From the NCBI GenBank assembly GCA_963765875.1, contig CAVXYK010000003.1, positions 124,001 through 188,000 on the forward strand: a stretch of DNA of 64,000 bases, written 5' to 3'. Both the position numbers and the translations under genes were made by a program. Source of the DNA: JAWKOK01 sp963765875 (GTDB lineage: Bacteria > Chloroflexota > Anaerolineae > Caldilineales > Caldilineaceae). Positions 37,303 through 45,868 of the stretch are shown one piece after another (the first letter of the stretch is position 1; the number at the start of each line of letters is the position of its first letter). The notes beneath the pieces were generated by a model that was not told where the DNA came from, made no database searches, and worked only from the letters and a program-made list of their open reading frames with translations.

Positions 37303-37640
37303 GAGGCTGACCTATTAGGTGTGATGTTGCACATTGGCGACCGCACTAGGTGCCGGGTTGGCCAGGACAACGACCCTGTCGAGCCGTTTCAGATTGGTCT
37401 GAAGTCCAAGAATTGCCATCTGGATAGACAGTAAACTTGCCTGTGTTCGGCTCCCGGCTACTGCTGTGGCAGTGTACACCCAAGCATCTTGCAACGTCAA
37501 GCATGGAAGCCTAGAGACGTTTCCAGGATTCCCACTGGTGCGAGGCACTGTCCCAAGGATGCGTGCCCGGCGATGTCTTGGTAGATAGTGCGTCGCACCA
37601 GTGACCCATGTTCGGGGTGGCCCTTTCAAAGACACAGTTG

Positions 37641-37669
37641 TTGGGGGGCCGTTGTGGACATGCTATAAT
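37641..37669 (+). promoter_or_regulatory. extended -10 promoter of the F420 gene cluster
   Basis: TTGGGG (37641-37646), a 17-bp spacer and a perfect TATAAT (37664-37669) with the TG extension one base upstream (TGCTATAAT). Transcription would begin near 37676, upstream of the nitroreductase, cofD and cofC genes. Confidence 0.6.
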
Positions 37670-37793
37670 GCACGCCATTGCCGCTCAACTATCCTACGAA
37701 ACGTCCGATATGGTGCAGAGTGAGGATTGTCGACGGAAAACAAAGAGTGCCTGGATGTGCGAAAACTTCTATTCGGAAACTATATCCACACCG

Positions 37794-38423
37794 ATGCCGT
37801 CACCTCAGTGCAAACGAACGGATGCAGACAATTTCTTGGGTCTGGTGCGTAGCCGCCGATCAATTCGGCGATATGAGCCGCGCCCGATCGCGAAAGAAAT
37901 CTTGGTTGAACTCATCGAGGCAGCCACTTGGGCTCCATCGGCGCACAACCGCCAGCCGTGGGGTTTCTGCGTCATCACCGGTGATGCCGAAAAACGGAAT
38001 CTCAGCCGCAGCATGGCTGACCGATGGCGCAGCGATCTCAGCGCCGACGGATCGGATCCCGAGACGATTGAACGGCGAATCGAGATCAGCCATGCTCGTA
38101 TCACCGGTGCAGCCGCACTGGTCGTAGCCTGCATGACCATGCAGGATATGGACGAGTATCCGGACAAGACACGCAGCCACGCTGAGTGGACAATGGCGAC
38201 ACAGAGCGTGGCATTGAGCTGCCAGAACCTGCTGCTGTGCGCCCACGCACACGGACTTGGCGCATGTTGGATGTGCGCCCCGCTCTTCGTACCAGAACTG
38301 GTACGGTTGTCGCTCCACTTGCCGGCGGACTGGCAGCCACAGGCACTGATCACGCTGGGGTATCCGGCGGAGACAAAAGAAAAGGAGCGTGCGGCGCCAG
38401 AGAGTCGTATTCTCTGGCGTTGA
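37794..38423 (+). CDS. nitroreductase-family flavoprotein, likely dehydro-F420-0 reductase
   Basis: About 209 aa. FLGLVRSRRSIRRYEPRPIA is the FMN-binding opening of the nitroreductase fold, followed by IEAATWAPSAHNRQPWGFCV and VALSCQNLLLCAHAHGLGAC. Closest in pattern to the C-terminal domain of FbiB, which reduces dehydro-F420-0. Placement directly before cofD supports that role; this is inference. The frame is open from 37608; in-frame ATGs at 37710, 37755 and 37794 are possible, none with a good ribosome binding site. I take the last because family alignments begin there. Confidence 0.8.
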   Translation: MPSPQCKRTDADNFLGLVRSRRSIRRYEPRPIAKEILVELIEAATWAPSAHNRQPWGFCVITGDAEKRNLSRSMADRWRSDLSADGSDPETIERRIEISHARITGAAALVVACMTMQDMDEYPDKTRSHAEWTMATQSVALSCQNLLLCAHAHGLGACWMCAPLFVPELVRLSLHLPADWQPQALITLGYPAETKEKERAAPESRILWR

Positions 38424-38464
38424 GCGACTGCTGCTATACCCATGCATACTGCGAAAGTGAGCCC

Positions 38465-39463
38465 ATGACCAATATTCGAATTGTAGCCCTTGCCGGCGGG
38501 GTCGGCGGAGCCAAGATGGCGACCGGCCTGCAGGCCATGTTGCCGCACGGCTCGCTCACCGTAATTGTCAACACGGGAGACGACTTCGACCACTGGGGGC
38601 TTTCCATCTGTCCCGACATTGATACGGTGCTCTACAATCTGGCGGGCATCAATAATCCGGCAAACGGTTGGGGACGCGACGAAGAGACGTTCCAAGCCCT
38701 CACAACCATGGAAGAGCTGGGCGGCGAAGATTGGTTCAGGCTGGGCGACAAGGACATTGCACTACATCTTCGGCGAACAGAATGGTTGCGCCAAGGCATA
38801 TCGTTGACCGAGGTAACCGATCGGCTTCGTCGCATTTTGGCCATCCCGTCGAAAATATTGCCCATGTGTGATGAACCGGTACGCACCCTGGTCCACACCG
38901 ACGAAGGCGATCTGCCGTTTCAGCACTATTTCGTACGCCTCCGATGTGAGCCCATGGTCATCGACCTCTCGTTTGTCGGTGAACGGGAATCCCGAATCAC
39001 ATCACCGATTCGGGATGCGATTGAAGAGGCGGACCTCATCATCTTCTGCCCGAGCAACCCCTATGTCAGCATCGATCCGATACTGAGCGTCACGGGTCTC
39101 CGCCAGTTGATCCGGGACTCGTCGTCAACAAAGATCGCAATCTCGCCGATTGTGGGCGGTCGAGCCATCAAGGGGCCGGCTGCCAAGATGATGCGAGAGA
39201 TGGGGCAGATGATCAGCCCGCTCACGGTACTCGATCACTTCGATGACCTACTCGACGGGTTCGTGCTCGATCAGGAAGATAGCGTTCTGGAACGCGGGAT
39301 CGACATACCCATGTTGGCAACAAACACACTCATGACCGACGGTGAGAGCAAGCGTCGGCTGGCGCAAGCCGTGATCAATTTCGGGCTGTCGCTCTCGGAC
39401 AGCAGAGCCGACGCATCGATAGGCGATCTAACCTCTGAGAGTCGGTTATCAGCGACATCGTAG
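38465..39463 (+). CDS. cofD: 2-phospho-L-lactate transferase (CofD/FbiA)
   Basis: A 332-aa enzyme that joins the activated phospholactate or phosphoenolpyruvate unit to the deazaflavin Fo, making F420-0 or dehydro-F420-0. IVALAGGVGGAKMATGL at the N-terminus is the GGVGGAK nucleotide loop; VNTGDDFDHWGLSICPDIDT and IIFCPSNPYVSIDPILSVTG are family blocks that bind Fo and the substrate. It begins 42 nt after the nitroreductase gene; cofC follows 178 nt downstream. The frame is open upstream, but MTNIRIVALAGG is the family start. Confidence 0.95.
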   Translation: MTNIRIVALAGGVGGAKMATGLQAMLPHGSLTVIVNTGDDFDHWGLSICPDIDTVLYNLAGINNPANGWGRDEETFQALTTMEELGGEDWFRLGDKDIALHLRRTEWLRQGISLTEVTDRLRRILAIPSKILPMCDEPVRTLVHTDEGDLPFQHYFVRLRCEPMVIDLSFVGERESRITSPIRDAIEEADLIIFCPSNPYVSIDPILSVTGLRQLIRDSSSTKIAISPIVGGRAIKGPAAKMMREMGQMISPLTVLDHFDDLLDGFVLDQEDSVLERGIDIPMLATNTLMTDGESKRRLAQAVINFGLSLSDSRADASIGDLTSESRLSATS

Positions 39464-39537
39464 GTTCCCGGACCGTGACAGCGTCTATCTTGACGAAGTC
39501 CATTGCCCCTCGATTTTGTATTACCGATCCATGCGCT

Positions 39538-39632
39538 AAGGCCGTTCAAAGAAATCAAATCCCTATTTGACGGCCTGCAAGCCGATGCGCAAGCATCATC
39601 AAACAGGGATTCAATTTCTTGCAGCGGCCTAA
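39538..39632. repeat. long imperfect palindrome upstream of cofC
   Basis: The left arm (GGCCGTTCAAAGAAATCAAA then TCCCTATTTGA) and the inverted right arm (GGCCGCTGCAAGAAATTGAA then TCCCTGTTTGA) agree at most positions. The centre contains GCAAGC twice. It ends about 10 nt before the cofC ATG and could form a large stem in the leader, or be a dispersed palindromic element. Confidence 0.55.
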
Positions 39633-39641
39633 GGAAAAACA

Positions 39642-40247
39642 ATGAATCTGTGGCTGCTAATTCCAGTCAAGCCCTTTGCCGAAAGCAAGAGCCGCCTTGC
39701 TGACACGCTTGATATCGGAGCACGCGCTCAACTTTCGCGCCGCCTCCTACGCCACGTTCTTCAGATCGCACGTGAATCCAATCTGTTTACCGAAATATTG
39801 GTCATCAGCCGAGATCAGACAGTCCTCCGTGAAGCGGCTGACGCAGGAGCCGACGTGATGTTGGAAGTGGGGAGTGGATTGAACCCTGCCTTGAATGCGG
39901 CCCGTGACCGCGCCAGTGATGAAGGAGCCGAGGCCATCCTGGTACTGCCGTCCGATCTCCCCTTGATGGAAGCCTCAGACTTGCACCGCTTACTCAATAC
40001 AGTATCCTTGTCACCGTCAGTCTCGATTGCCCCCAGCCATGACGGCGGAACCAATGCCCTGTTGCTGAATCCTCCCGATGCCATTAACTTCTGCTTTGGC
40101 CCCGACAGTTTTCGTCGACATCATGAGCAGGCCACACGGGCCGGTATGCCGGTGCAAATCATCCATTCAGCCACATTGGCCTTTGACATTGACCGACCCG
40201 ACGATCTCCATTTGCTCGAATCGATGGGCACTCAGCCGGCCCATTAG
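39642..40247 (+). CDS. cofC: 2-phospholactate (or phosphoenolpyruvate) guanylyltransferase CofC/FbiD
   Basis: A 201-aa GTP-dependent nucleotidyltransferase that supplies the activated C3 unit for CofD in F420 synthesis. LWLLIPVKPFAESKSRLAD is the nucleotide-binding start; ILVLPSDLPLMEASDLHRLL carries the metal-binding SDLPL motif; APSHDGGTNALLLNPP is the family's D-G-G-T-N-A-L-L block. Complete length. The message would carry a palindrome in its leader. Together with cofD and the nitroreductase this makes a partial F420 cluster; Fo synthase and the glutamyl ligase are not in this window. Confidence 0.95.
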   Translation: MNLWLLIPVKPFAESKSRLADTLDIGARAQLSRRLLRHVLQIARESNLFTEILVISRDQTVLREAADAGADVMLEVGSGLNPALNAARDRASDEGAEAILVLPSDLPLMEASDLHRLLNTVSLSPSVSIAPSHDGGTNALLLNPPDAINFCFGPDSFRRHHEQATRAGMPVQIIHSATLAFDIDRPDDLHLLESMGTQPAH

Positions 40248-40317
40248 CCTCCGGCTGATACGCCGTTCATCGGTTTCCTCTATCTGTGGACGTCGGACAT
40301 CTGCGGAGGCGCTTCAG

Positions 40318-40851
40318 TCAGAGCGCTTCATCACCACAGGCAGATCGATAACCACAGCCACGACAGCGATTCGCATCCTGATGATCTCGCGACAGATCTC
40401 CTGCCGAACGTGCTCCGCGTATGGATTCGGCGATCTCCAGAACCTGCCAACGCAAGGCGTCAGTAAACGGGATCTGAATGGTGGCGTCCGCATATCGTAA
40501 CAGGCCAAAGGGTGGCCGGCTGGAGAAGTTGTCCTCGACCAGGAGGCAATAGGCGCCGAGTTGCATGATGTGACCCTCATATGGAACAGCAGGTTTTCGC
40601 CGACTTTTCACCTCGACAGGAATCGTCAGCCTCCGTCCCGGTTCATCGATCTCGACGAGGTAGTCGGGCTTGCCGACAATGCCGTAGCGCCGGCTACGCA
40701 GCGGCTTTTCGACCCGCTGCCACGCGCCGGTATCCGAGTAGACAACCGTCCCAGACGGCAAGCCAGTTTGCGCTTGGTCACGTTGTGAAAGGCGCAGCGT
40801 GGCCAGGCCAATCGCCAGCAAAACCAAGGATAGAATCACTGCAACCCACAT
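40318..40851 (-). CDS. membrane-anchored Cas4/RecB-like PD-(D/E)XK nuclease
   Basis: A 177-aa protein with an N-terminal membrane segment (WVAVILSLVLLAIGLATL) and a compact nuclease core: GKPDYLVEID gives the catalytic Asp, IPVEVKSRRKP the E-x-K, and HIMQLGAYCLLVED the Q-x2-x-Y RecB motif. The C-terminus has a Cys cluster (CRGCGYRSAC), consistent with part of the iron-sulfur site of Cas4/Dna2 relatives; the fourth Cys may be the upstream Cys in YCLLV. GAGGTG lies about 5 nt before the ATG. No CRISPR array or cas genes are near. The role could be exonucleolytic DNA processing at the membrane, which is inference. Confidence 0.82.
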   Translation of the reverse strand: MWVAVILSLVLLAIGLATLRLSQRDQAQTGLPSGTVVYSDTGAWQRVEKPLRSRRYGIVGKPDYLVEIDEPGRRLTIPVEVKSRRKPAVPYEGHIMQLGAYCLLVEDNFSSRPPFGLLRYADATIQIPFTDALRWQVLEIAESIRGARSAGDLSRDHQDANRCRGCGYRSACGDEAL

Positions 40852-41218
40852 ACTGCACCTCTTACGATTACCTGGTGGCTATCAGGGACCTCAATGGGGG
40901 ACGGATCAATCTGATCTCGGGAAAGTGTAGAGCATGTTCCCCAACCTGCCAAGCCGCGACGATTGAGGAGACCTGCTGTACTGTGCCAATAGCGTCTGGA
41001 TTCCCAAAGAGTCGAAATGATGAACTTGGCATGCGACATCATTGCCGACTATAATCCTTCACATGTCCGCATGTCCATAGGAAGCACGCCTGATGAAGCG
41101 ACAAGTCAGCGAAACTCAGTTGACTGGGTCTTCAAACTCTGGATCGAGCGCATGAAATCGATCAACCACTGCAGCCAACCATCAAAACCTTGCGTTAGCC
41201 GGATAGTCGACTGACGCT
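40852..41218. other. 367-nt gap with a promoter and a doubtful small reading frame
   Basis: It holds the promoter at 41026-41055 and a 47-codon frame (41071-41214, MSIGSTPDEATSQRNS) that stops 4 nt before the next gene. The start would lie about 9 nt after the predicted transcription start. I see no family resemblance and cannot say whether it is translated. Confidence 0.35.
41026..41055 (+). promoter_or_regulatory. promoter upstream of the M50-like protease
   Basis: TTGGCA (41026-41031), an 18-bp spacer and a perfect TATAAT (41050-41055). Transcription would start near 41062, about 157 nt before the protease ATG. Confidence 0.55.
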
Positions 41219-41980
41219 ATGTCCACAGATCCCTCCCTTTTGCCCACCCTCGCCGGATTCGCTGTCGCCATGATCCTGCTCTACGTACTCAGTCGTCGAG
41301 TCAGCATCGAGATCCAGACCGTGATCTACCTGATCACTCGCTCGTTGGACATGTCCACGGTCGGGCTCTTCCTGATACTGCTGCCAGGCGTCTTCATCCA
41401 TGAAAGCGCCCATTGGGCAATGGCACGCCTGCTCGGGCTTCGTACAGGGAAGTTTCGCGTCTGGCCCAAACGGCAGGGGCGGGTGATCGGGATGGGACAG
41501 GTGACCGTTGAACAGGGAGGCGTCTGGCTGGACAGTCTGGTCGGGATGGCCCCGCTACTGGTCGGCTCGATCATTGTCGCCTTGATCGGACGGCACATCT
41601 TTGGCGCGCACCAACTGATGGCGCAGGCCTACGAAGGCAATTTCAGCAACACCGCTTCGTTTTTCGCCAACGCCATGCGCGCTGCCGACAGCGCGCTATG
41701 GGCCTACTTGCTCTTTGCAGTCGCCAACGCCATGATGCCCAGTGCCAGCGACCGGGAGCCTCTGCTGCCGGTGCTGCTCTACTTGGGTCTGGCAGCAACC
41801 ACCTATCTCGTCCTGGGGCTACCGCTAGCGCCGTTCACCACCGCGCTCGACTGGCTTGTGCCGGTGATTCAGAACTTAACAGGCGGTCTCTTGCTGACTG
41901 TTGCACTCGATCTGGCCATATTGGTGGTCCTCACCCTTCTAACCTTGCTCTTTTCGCCATCAAAAAAGCGAAATCGCTGA
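41219..41980 (+). CDS. M50-like (site-2-protease-type) membrane metallopeptidase
   Basis: A 253-aa polytopic protein. GVFIHESAHWAMARLLGL (about residue 60) is an HExxH zinc motif inside a membrane helix, the hallmark of intramembrane metallopeptidases. VANAMMPSASDREPLLPV (about residue 170) lies where the family has its N-x2-P-x-x-x-x-D-G segment, with Asp kept and Gly replaced by Arg. Six or so membrane segments. No clear Shine-Dalgarno sequence precedes the ATG. It may process membrane-bound proteins; targets unknown. A weaker match to classic RseP/SpoIVFB leaves some doubt. Confidence 0.7.
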   Translation: MSTDPSLLPTLAGFAVAMILLYVLSRRVSIEIQTVIYLITRSLDMSTVGLFLILLPGVFIHESAHWAMARLLGLRTGKFRVWPKRQGRVIGMGQVTVEQGGVWLDSLVGMAPLLVGSIIVALIGRHIFGAHQLMAQAYEGNFSNTASFFANAMRAADSALWAYLLFAVANAMMPSASDREPLLPVLLYLGLAATTYLVLGLPLAPFTTALDWLVPVIQNLTGGLLLTVALDLAILVVLTLLTLLFSPSKKRNR

Positions 41981-41997
41981 GGAGACCACTGACAAAA

Positions 41998-42030
41998 AGG
42001 GAGTGCTCACCTTGAACATGAGCACTCCCT
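41998..42030 (-). terminator. intrinsic terminator on the trpB side
   Basis: A perfect 12-bp stem (41998-42009 with 42019-42030) is followed on the minus strand by TTTTTGTC. It sits between the protease gene (plus) and the tryptophan synthase gene (minus, ends 42169). Confidence 0.75.
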
Positions 42031-42081
42031 GCCGCAACGAATCCCTGTTTCTAATGCTTTGGAAAGAAGACGCTTGATATG

Positions 42082-42138
42082 CGTAGGGCGGCTTTCCTAC
42101 CCCGTCTATGCCGGGCAGGTAAGAGAAGCCGCCCTACG
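42082..42138. repeat. inverted repeat with GTAGGGCGGC arms
   Basis: CGTAGGGCGGCTT (42082-42094) recurs inverted at 42126-42138 around a 31-nt centre. It lies just past the trpB stop codon. A related GTAGGGTGGGT word occurs near 8164. Confidence 0.5.
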
Positions 42139-42168
42139 GGTCATGTCAAATTCTCGATTAACGAATCT

Positions 42169-43539
42169 CTAAACCTGTGGCAGATTATCGAGGCTTGCCT
42201 GGATCTGTTCCTCTGGGTAGGCATAGTCTTCCAACTCTCCCGACAAGTAGGCATCATAGGAAGCCAGGTCAAAGTGGCCATGGCCGGAGAGGTTGAAGAC
42301 GATGGTCTTGCTTTCGCCGGCTTCCTTGCAGGCCAGAGCCTCGGCCATTGCGGCCCAGACGGCATGTGACGTCTCCGGCGCCGGCAGAATTCCCTCTGCC
42401 TTGGTGAAACTCAGTGCAGCATCAAAGATCGCCTTCTGCGTCGTGCTCTTGGCTTCGATGAGTCCGGCGTTTTTCAGAGCGCTGACCTGAGCGCTCATGC
42501 CATGGTAGCGGAGGCCACCGGCATGAATCGGCGCCGGCATGAAATCATGGCCGAGTGTATACATCTTGATAAGCGGCGTCATCCCCGCCGTATCGCCAAA
42601 GTCATACGCATACGGTCCGCGTGTAAGGCTGGGCGTCGCTGCCGGTTCAACAGCGACAACGCGGGCATTCTTGTCATTGATGATATTCTCACGGATGAAG
42701 GGGAAGGCAAAGCCGGCAAAGTTGCTTCCGCCACCCACGCAGCCGACCAGCACATCGGGCCAATCGGCGCCGGCGATCTCAAGCTGCTTGATGGCCTCCT
42801 GACCAATCACGGTCTGGTGCAGCATCACATGGTTGAGCACGCTTCCAAGCGAGTATTTGGTATCATCTCGTGATACGGCCTCCTCAACCGCCTCGGAAAT
42901 AGCGATGCCCAGACTGCCTGTGCTGTCAGGATATGCTGCCAAGATATCTCGGCCGGCCTGCGTCTGCGTGCTCGGGCTGGGCACGACGGAGGCGCCCCAG
43001 GTGTGCATCATGATCTTGCGATATGGCTTCTGCTCGTAGCTGATTTTGACCATATAGACCTTGCACTCGATACCGTACATCTGGCAGGCAAAGCTCAATG
43101 CACTACCCCACTGGCCGGCTCCCGTCTCCGTGGTCAAGCGCGTCACGCCCTCTTTCATGTTGTAGTAGGCCTGGGGAACGGCCGTGTTGGGCTTATGACT
43201 GCCGGCAGGGCTAACGCTCTCATTCTTGTAGTAGATTTTGGCAGGCGTATCCAAGGCTTCTTCCCAACGACGCGCCCGGTGGAGCGGTGAAGGACGCCAC
43301 AGCTTGTATACATCCTGGACCTCGTCAGGAATCTCAACATAGCGTTCGGTAGTGACTTCTTGTTCGATCAACGCCATGGGAAAGAGCGGAGCCAGGTCTT
43401 CAGGGCCGACCGGCAGTTTGGTGCCGGGATGGAGCGGCGGCGGCAATTCAACGTCGGCAGCAGGCAGATCCGCATTGATATTGTACCAATGGGTCGGCAT
43501 ATCGTGCTCAGTAAGCACAATTTTCGTGAGATCACTCAT
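42169..43539 (-). CDS. trpB: TrpB2-type tryptophan synthase beta chain
   Basis: A 456-aa PLP enzyme that makes tryptophan from indole and serine. The PLP-lysine lies in SPAGSHKPNTAVPQAYYN, and the phosphate-binding loop is VGCVGGGSNFAGFAFPF. ETGAGQWGSALSFACQMYGI is the substrate loop. Length over 430 aa, the long N-terminal region (TEHDMPTHWYNINADLP) and these motifs identify the TrpB2 subfamily, which usually works without a linked TrpA and may salvage indole. I start at MSDLTKIVL (43539), with GGAGG 7 nt upstream. No other trp genes nearby. Confidence 0.95.
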   Translation of the reverse strand: MSDLTKIVLTEHDMPTHWYNINADLPAADVELPPPLHPGTKLPVGPEDLAPLFPMALIEQEVTTERYVEIPDEVQDVYKLWRPSPLHRARRWEEALDTPAKIYYKNESVSPAGSHKPNTAVPQAYYNMKEGVTRLTTETGAGQWGSALSFACQMYGIECKVYMVKISYEQKPYRKIMMHTWGASVVPSPSTQTQAGRDILAAYPDSTGSLGIAISEAVEEAVSRDDTKYSLGSVLNHVMLHQTVIGQEAIKQLEIAGADWPDVLVGCVGGGSNFAGFAFPFIRENIINDKNARVVAVEPAATPSLTRGPYAYDFGDTAGMTPLIKMYTLGHDFMPAPIHAGGLRYHGMSAQVSALKNAGLIEAKSTTQKAIFDAALSFTKAEGILPAPETSHAVWAAMAEALACKEAGESKTIVFNLSGHGHFDLASYDAYLSGELEDYAYPEEQIQASLDNLPQV

Positions 43540-43760
43540 CGGTGCGCCTCCAGATCGGTTGAATTCGGTTGGGATTCTGGGATGAAAATCGCTCGTGCCA
43601 CACAATTGCAGTCGCAGAGCGGAGTAAGTATAGCATTTCCCGCGTGGATGGCGCCAACAGATGAGAAAGGGCAGATGTGTCTCACCCGCAGGATGAATCT
43701 ATCGAGCCTAGATTTCGAATAAAGAAGGCGTACATGAAGCTGAAGAAAGATGACTCACAA

Positions 43761-43793
43761 AAAAGGAACGCCTCGTTTTGAGGCGTTCCTTTT
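43761..43793 (-). terminator. intrinsic terminator of trxA
   Basis: A perfect 14-bp stem with a 5-nt loop (43761-43774 and 43780-43793) followed on the minus strand by TTTTTTGTGAG, 58 nt beyond the thioredoxin stop codon. Confidence 0.88.
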
Positions 43794-43851
43794 GATCACA
43801 GGCAAAAAAACGAAATCTTAACGGAACACTAGTACCCAAGGTTCTGTACGA

Positions 43852-44178
43852 CTAACCCAGATGCGGTTCCAATTGGCCAGCCAACTGAGGCTTGGGCTGG
43901 AAGCCGACAATGCGCTCTACGGGTTCGCCGCCCTTGAACAGAATCAGCGTCGGAATGCTCATCACGCCGTAGGACATGGCTGTGTTGGGATTCGAATCCA
44001 CATCCAGCTTTCCGATCACGACTTGCCCTTCCATTTCGGTGCTCAGTTCATCCAGAATGGGTGCTATCATCTTGCAGGGGCCGCACCACTCAGCCCAGAA
44101 GTCCACGAGAACCGGTGTTTCAGAATTCAAAACATCATTTTCAAAAGTGGCGTCCGTTACCTCAACTGAATTTCCCAT
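43852..44178 (-). CDS. trxA: thioredoxin
   Basis: A 108-aa disulfide reductase. The active site WCGPC lies in VDFWAEWCGPCKMIAPILDE; the cis-Pro loop is MSIPTLILFKGGEPV. Complete, with the normal length. AGGAG lies about 8 nt before the ATG. A strong promoter is found about 200 nt upstream and a strong terminator downstream, so it is a single-gene transcript. Confidence 0.98.
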   Translation of the reverse strand: MGNSVEVTDATFENDVLNSETPVLVDFWAEWCGPCKMIAPILDELSTEMEGQVVIGKLDVDSNPNTAMSYGVMSIPTLILFKGGEPVERIVGFQPKPQLAGQLEPHLG

Positions 44179-44387
44179 TATTTTGCTCCTCGAATTTTTT
44201 CAATTTTTTCACTGTTAGACGACAAATCAACAACCGTGATGACCTACGCCGATGAACATCTATCACTTACACACGTCCACTATACATCTGTCCACTCACA
44301 AATGGCCCACTTGTCACTGGTGCGCTCGTACACGGTATGTTATACCCCAGAACGACATGAACAGCCGTAACTGTTACTACAAAAAAC

Positions 44388-44416
44388 ATAGTAGCCAGCA
44401 TTGAAGATTTTGTCAA
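44388..44416 (-). promoter_or_regulatory. trxA promoter
   Basis: On the minus strand a perfect TTGACA (complement of 44411-44416), a 17-bp spacer and TACTAT (complement of 44388-44393). Transcription would start near 44381, giving a leader of about 200 nt with no recognised structure. Confidence 0.65.
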
Positions 44417-44536
44417 GCCCCGTACTGACGGGTTCGTTTCGCTGAGCCCTCGCCGAAGTCAATCATCCCCAGAGATTTCCATGCAATTCATCTATCTATG
44501 TGAACATTGCCACTTTCACGATACCCATGACTGGGC

Positions 44537-44542
44537 TATAAT
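44537..44542 (+). promoter_or_regulatory. -10 box upstream of the transaldolase gene
   Basis: A perfect TATAAT (44537-44542), about 135 nt before the transaldolase ATG. No convincing -35 hexamer lies at the right distance. Confidence 0.4.
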
Positions 44543-44677
44543 CGACGCGCCCTGTTTCTAGACAGACTGCAAATGCAAAGGTAAGGTCTTGAGCCATCAC
44601 CTGGTCAATACCTACACAGACAAGTAAAAATCGACCCTTTTGAATTCAGTAGCAGTGAACCCAGACGAGGAGATTTC

Positions 44678-45801
44678 ATGGATCGTATACGTAGACTGCA
44701 CGAAAAGGACAGAGTATTTGGTTCGATTTCATCGAGCGCAGCATGTTGCATTCCGGCGACTTGCAGGCGCTGGTTGATGAAGGCGTCGTAGGCGTCACGT
44801 CGAATCCCAGCATCTTCCAGAACGCCATCTCCAGCAGCAACGCCTACGTCGATGATCTGGCGGAGTTGGCCGCATCAGGCAACGACGCCAAGACAATCTA
44901 CGAAGCGCTGGCCATTGCCGATATCCAGACCGCAGCCGACATTCTGCGCCCGGTCTACGACAAATATGGTGGACAAGATGGGTTCGTGAGCCTTGAAGTT
45001 GCGCCCGATCTGGCCTATGACACCGAAGCAACCATTGCCGAGGCGAAGCGGCTGCATAAACGGGTCAACCGCCCGAATTTGATGATCAAAGTGCCGGCAA
45101 CACTCGAAGGGCTTCCGGCCATTCGAGATCTGATTCGAAGTGGCATCAACGTCAATGTCACTCTTATTTTCAGCGCAGAGCGGTATGAAGAAGTTATGGA
45201 GGCCTATATCCTTGGCCTTGAGGACAGGCTATCCGCAGGCCAATCCATTGACGGAATCGCCTCTGTTGCCAGCTTCTTCGTCAGCCGTGTGGACGTCAAT
45301 GTGGACGCCCGACTGGAACAGATGGCAAAGGAAGATCCGGGCAATGCCGTCGAGTATCGAACACTTCAGGGCAAGACAGCCATAGCCAATGCCAAAATTG
45401 CCTATCGTCGTTTCGAAGAGAAGTTTGACGGTCCACGCTGGGCCAAGCTGGCCGAAGCCGGGGCAAGTGTTCAACGTCCACTATGGGCCAGTACAGGCAC
45501 CAAGAATCCTGATTATTCCGATCTACTCTATGTCGAAATCTTGGTGGGTCCGCATACGGTGAACACCATGCCGCCGGCAACGCTGGATGCATTCCGCGAT
45601 CATGGGGAAGCAGCGCTCACGGTCAATCAGAACGTGGATCTGGCCGTCAATCAGATTGAGCGGATCGAAGAGTTGGGGATTTCACTCCAGGCTGTGACGG
45701 ATCAGCTCGAAGCGGAAGGCGTCGCAAAGTTTGCCGAATCATTCGTGGAGTTACTTGATACGATTGAGGCCCGAGGTCAGGAAGTGGCTGCAGCGAACTA
45801 A
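44678..45801 (+). CDS. tal: transaldolase (frameshifted near codon 11)
   Basis: Pentose-phosphate enzyme transferring a dihydroxyacetone unit through a Lys Schiff base. GAGGAG lies 5 nt before the ATG at 44678. The first frame gives MDRIRRLHEK and then drifts. In the next frame QSIWFDFIERSMLHSGDL continues the family sequence, and the enzyme is then intact: VVGVTSNPSIFQNAIS, the catalytic Lys in NLMIKVPATLEG, and RPLWASTGTKNPDYSD. A missing G near 44707 joins the frames to about 374 residues, the usual size of the tal_mycobact type. A separate start at the ATG at 44743 would lack the first helix and strand, so I take this as a sequence error. A long hairpin follows. Confidence 0.9.
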
Positions 45802-45811
45802 AAAGTGCCGT

Positions 45812-45854
45812 TGACGTATAGGAGACAGAGCTGTGCTCTGTCTCCTATACGTCA
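45812..45854. terminator. long perfect hairpin between convergent genes
   Basis: A 20-bp perfect stem (45812-45831 with 45835-45854) around TGT. T-runs are weak on the plus strand; on the minus strand a CTTTTTA stretch follows after a few bases. It separates transaldolase from the MoaB-like gene. Confidence 0.65.
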
Positions 45855-45868
45855 GATATCAATCACCC

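Noticed and set aside
39538..39632. Possible CRISPR repeat pair near the Cas4-like gene
   Set aside because: The two arms are inverted, not direct, and imperfect, and there is no series of spacers.
44743..45801. Transaldolase starting at the internal ATG
   Set aside because: The conserved N-terminal residues lie upstream in another frame behind a good ribosome binding site, so the start at 44678 with a frameshift is better.
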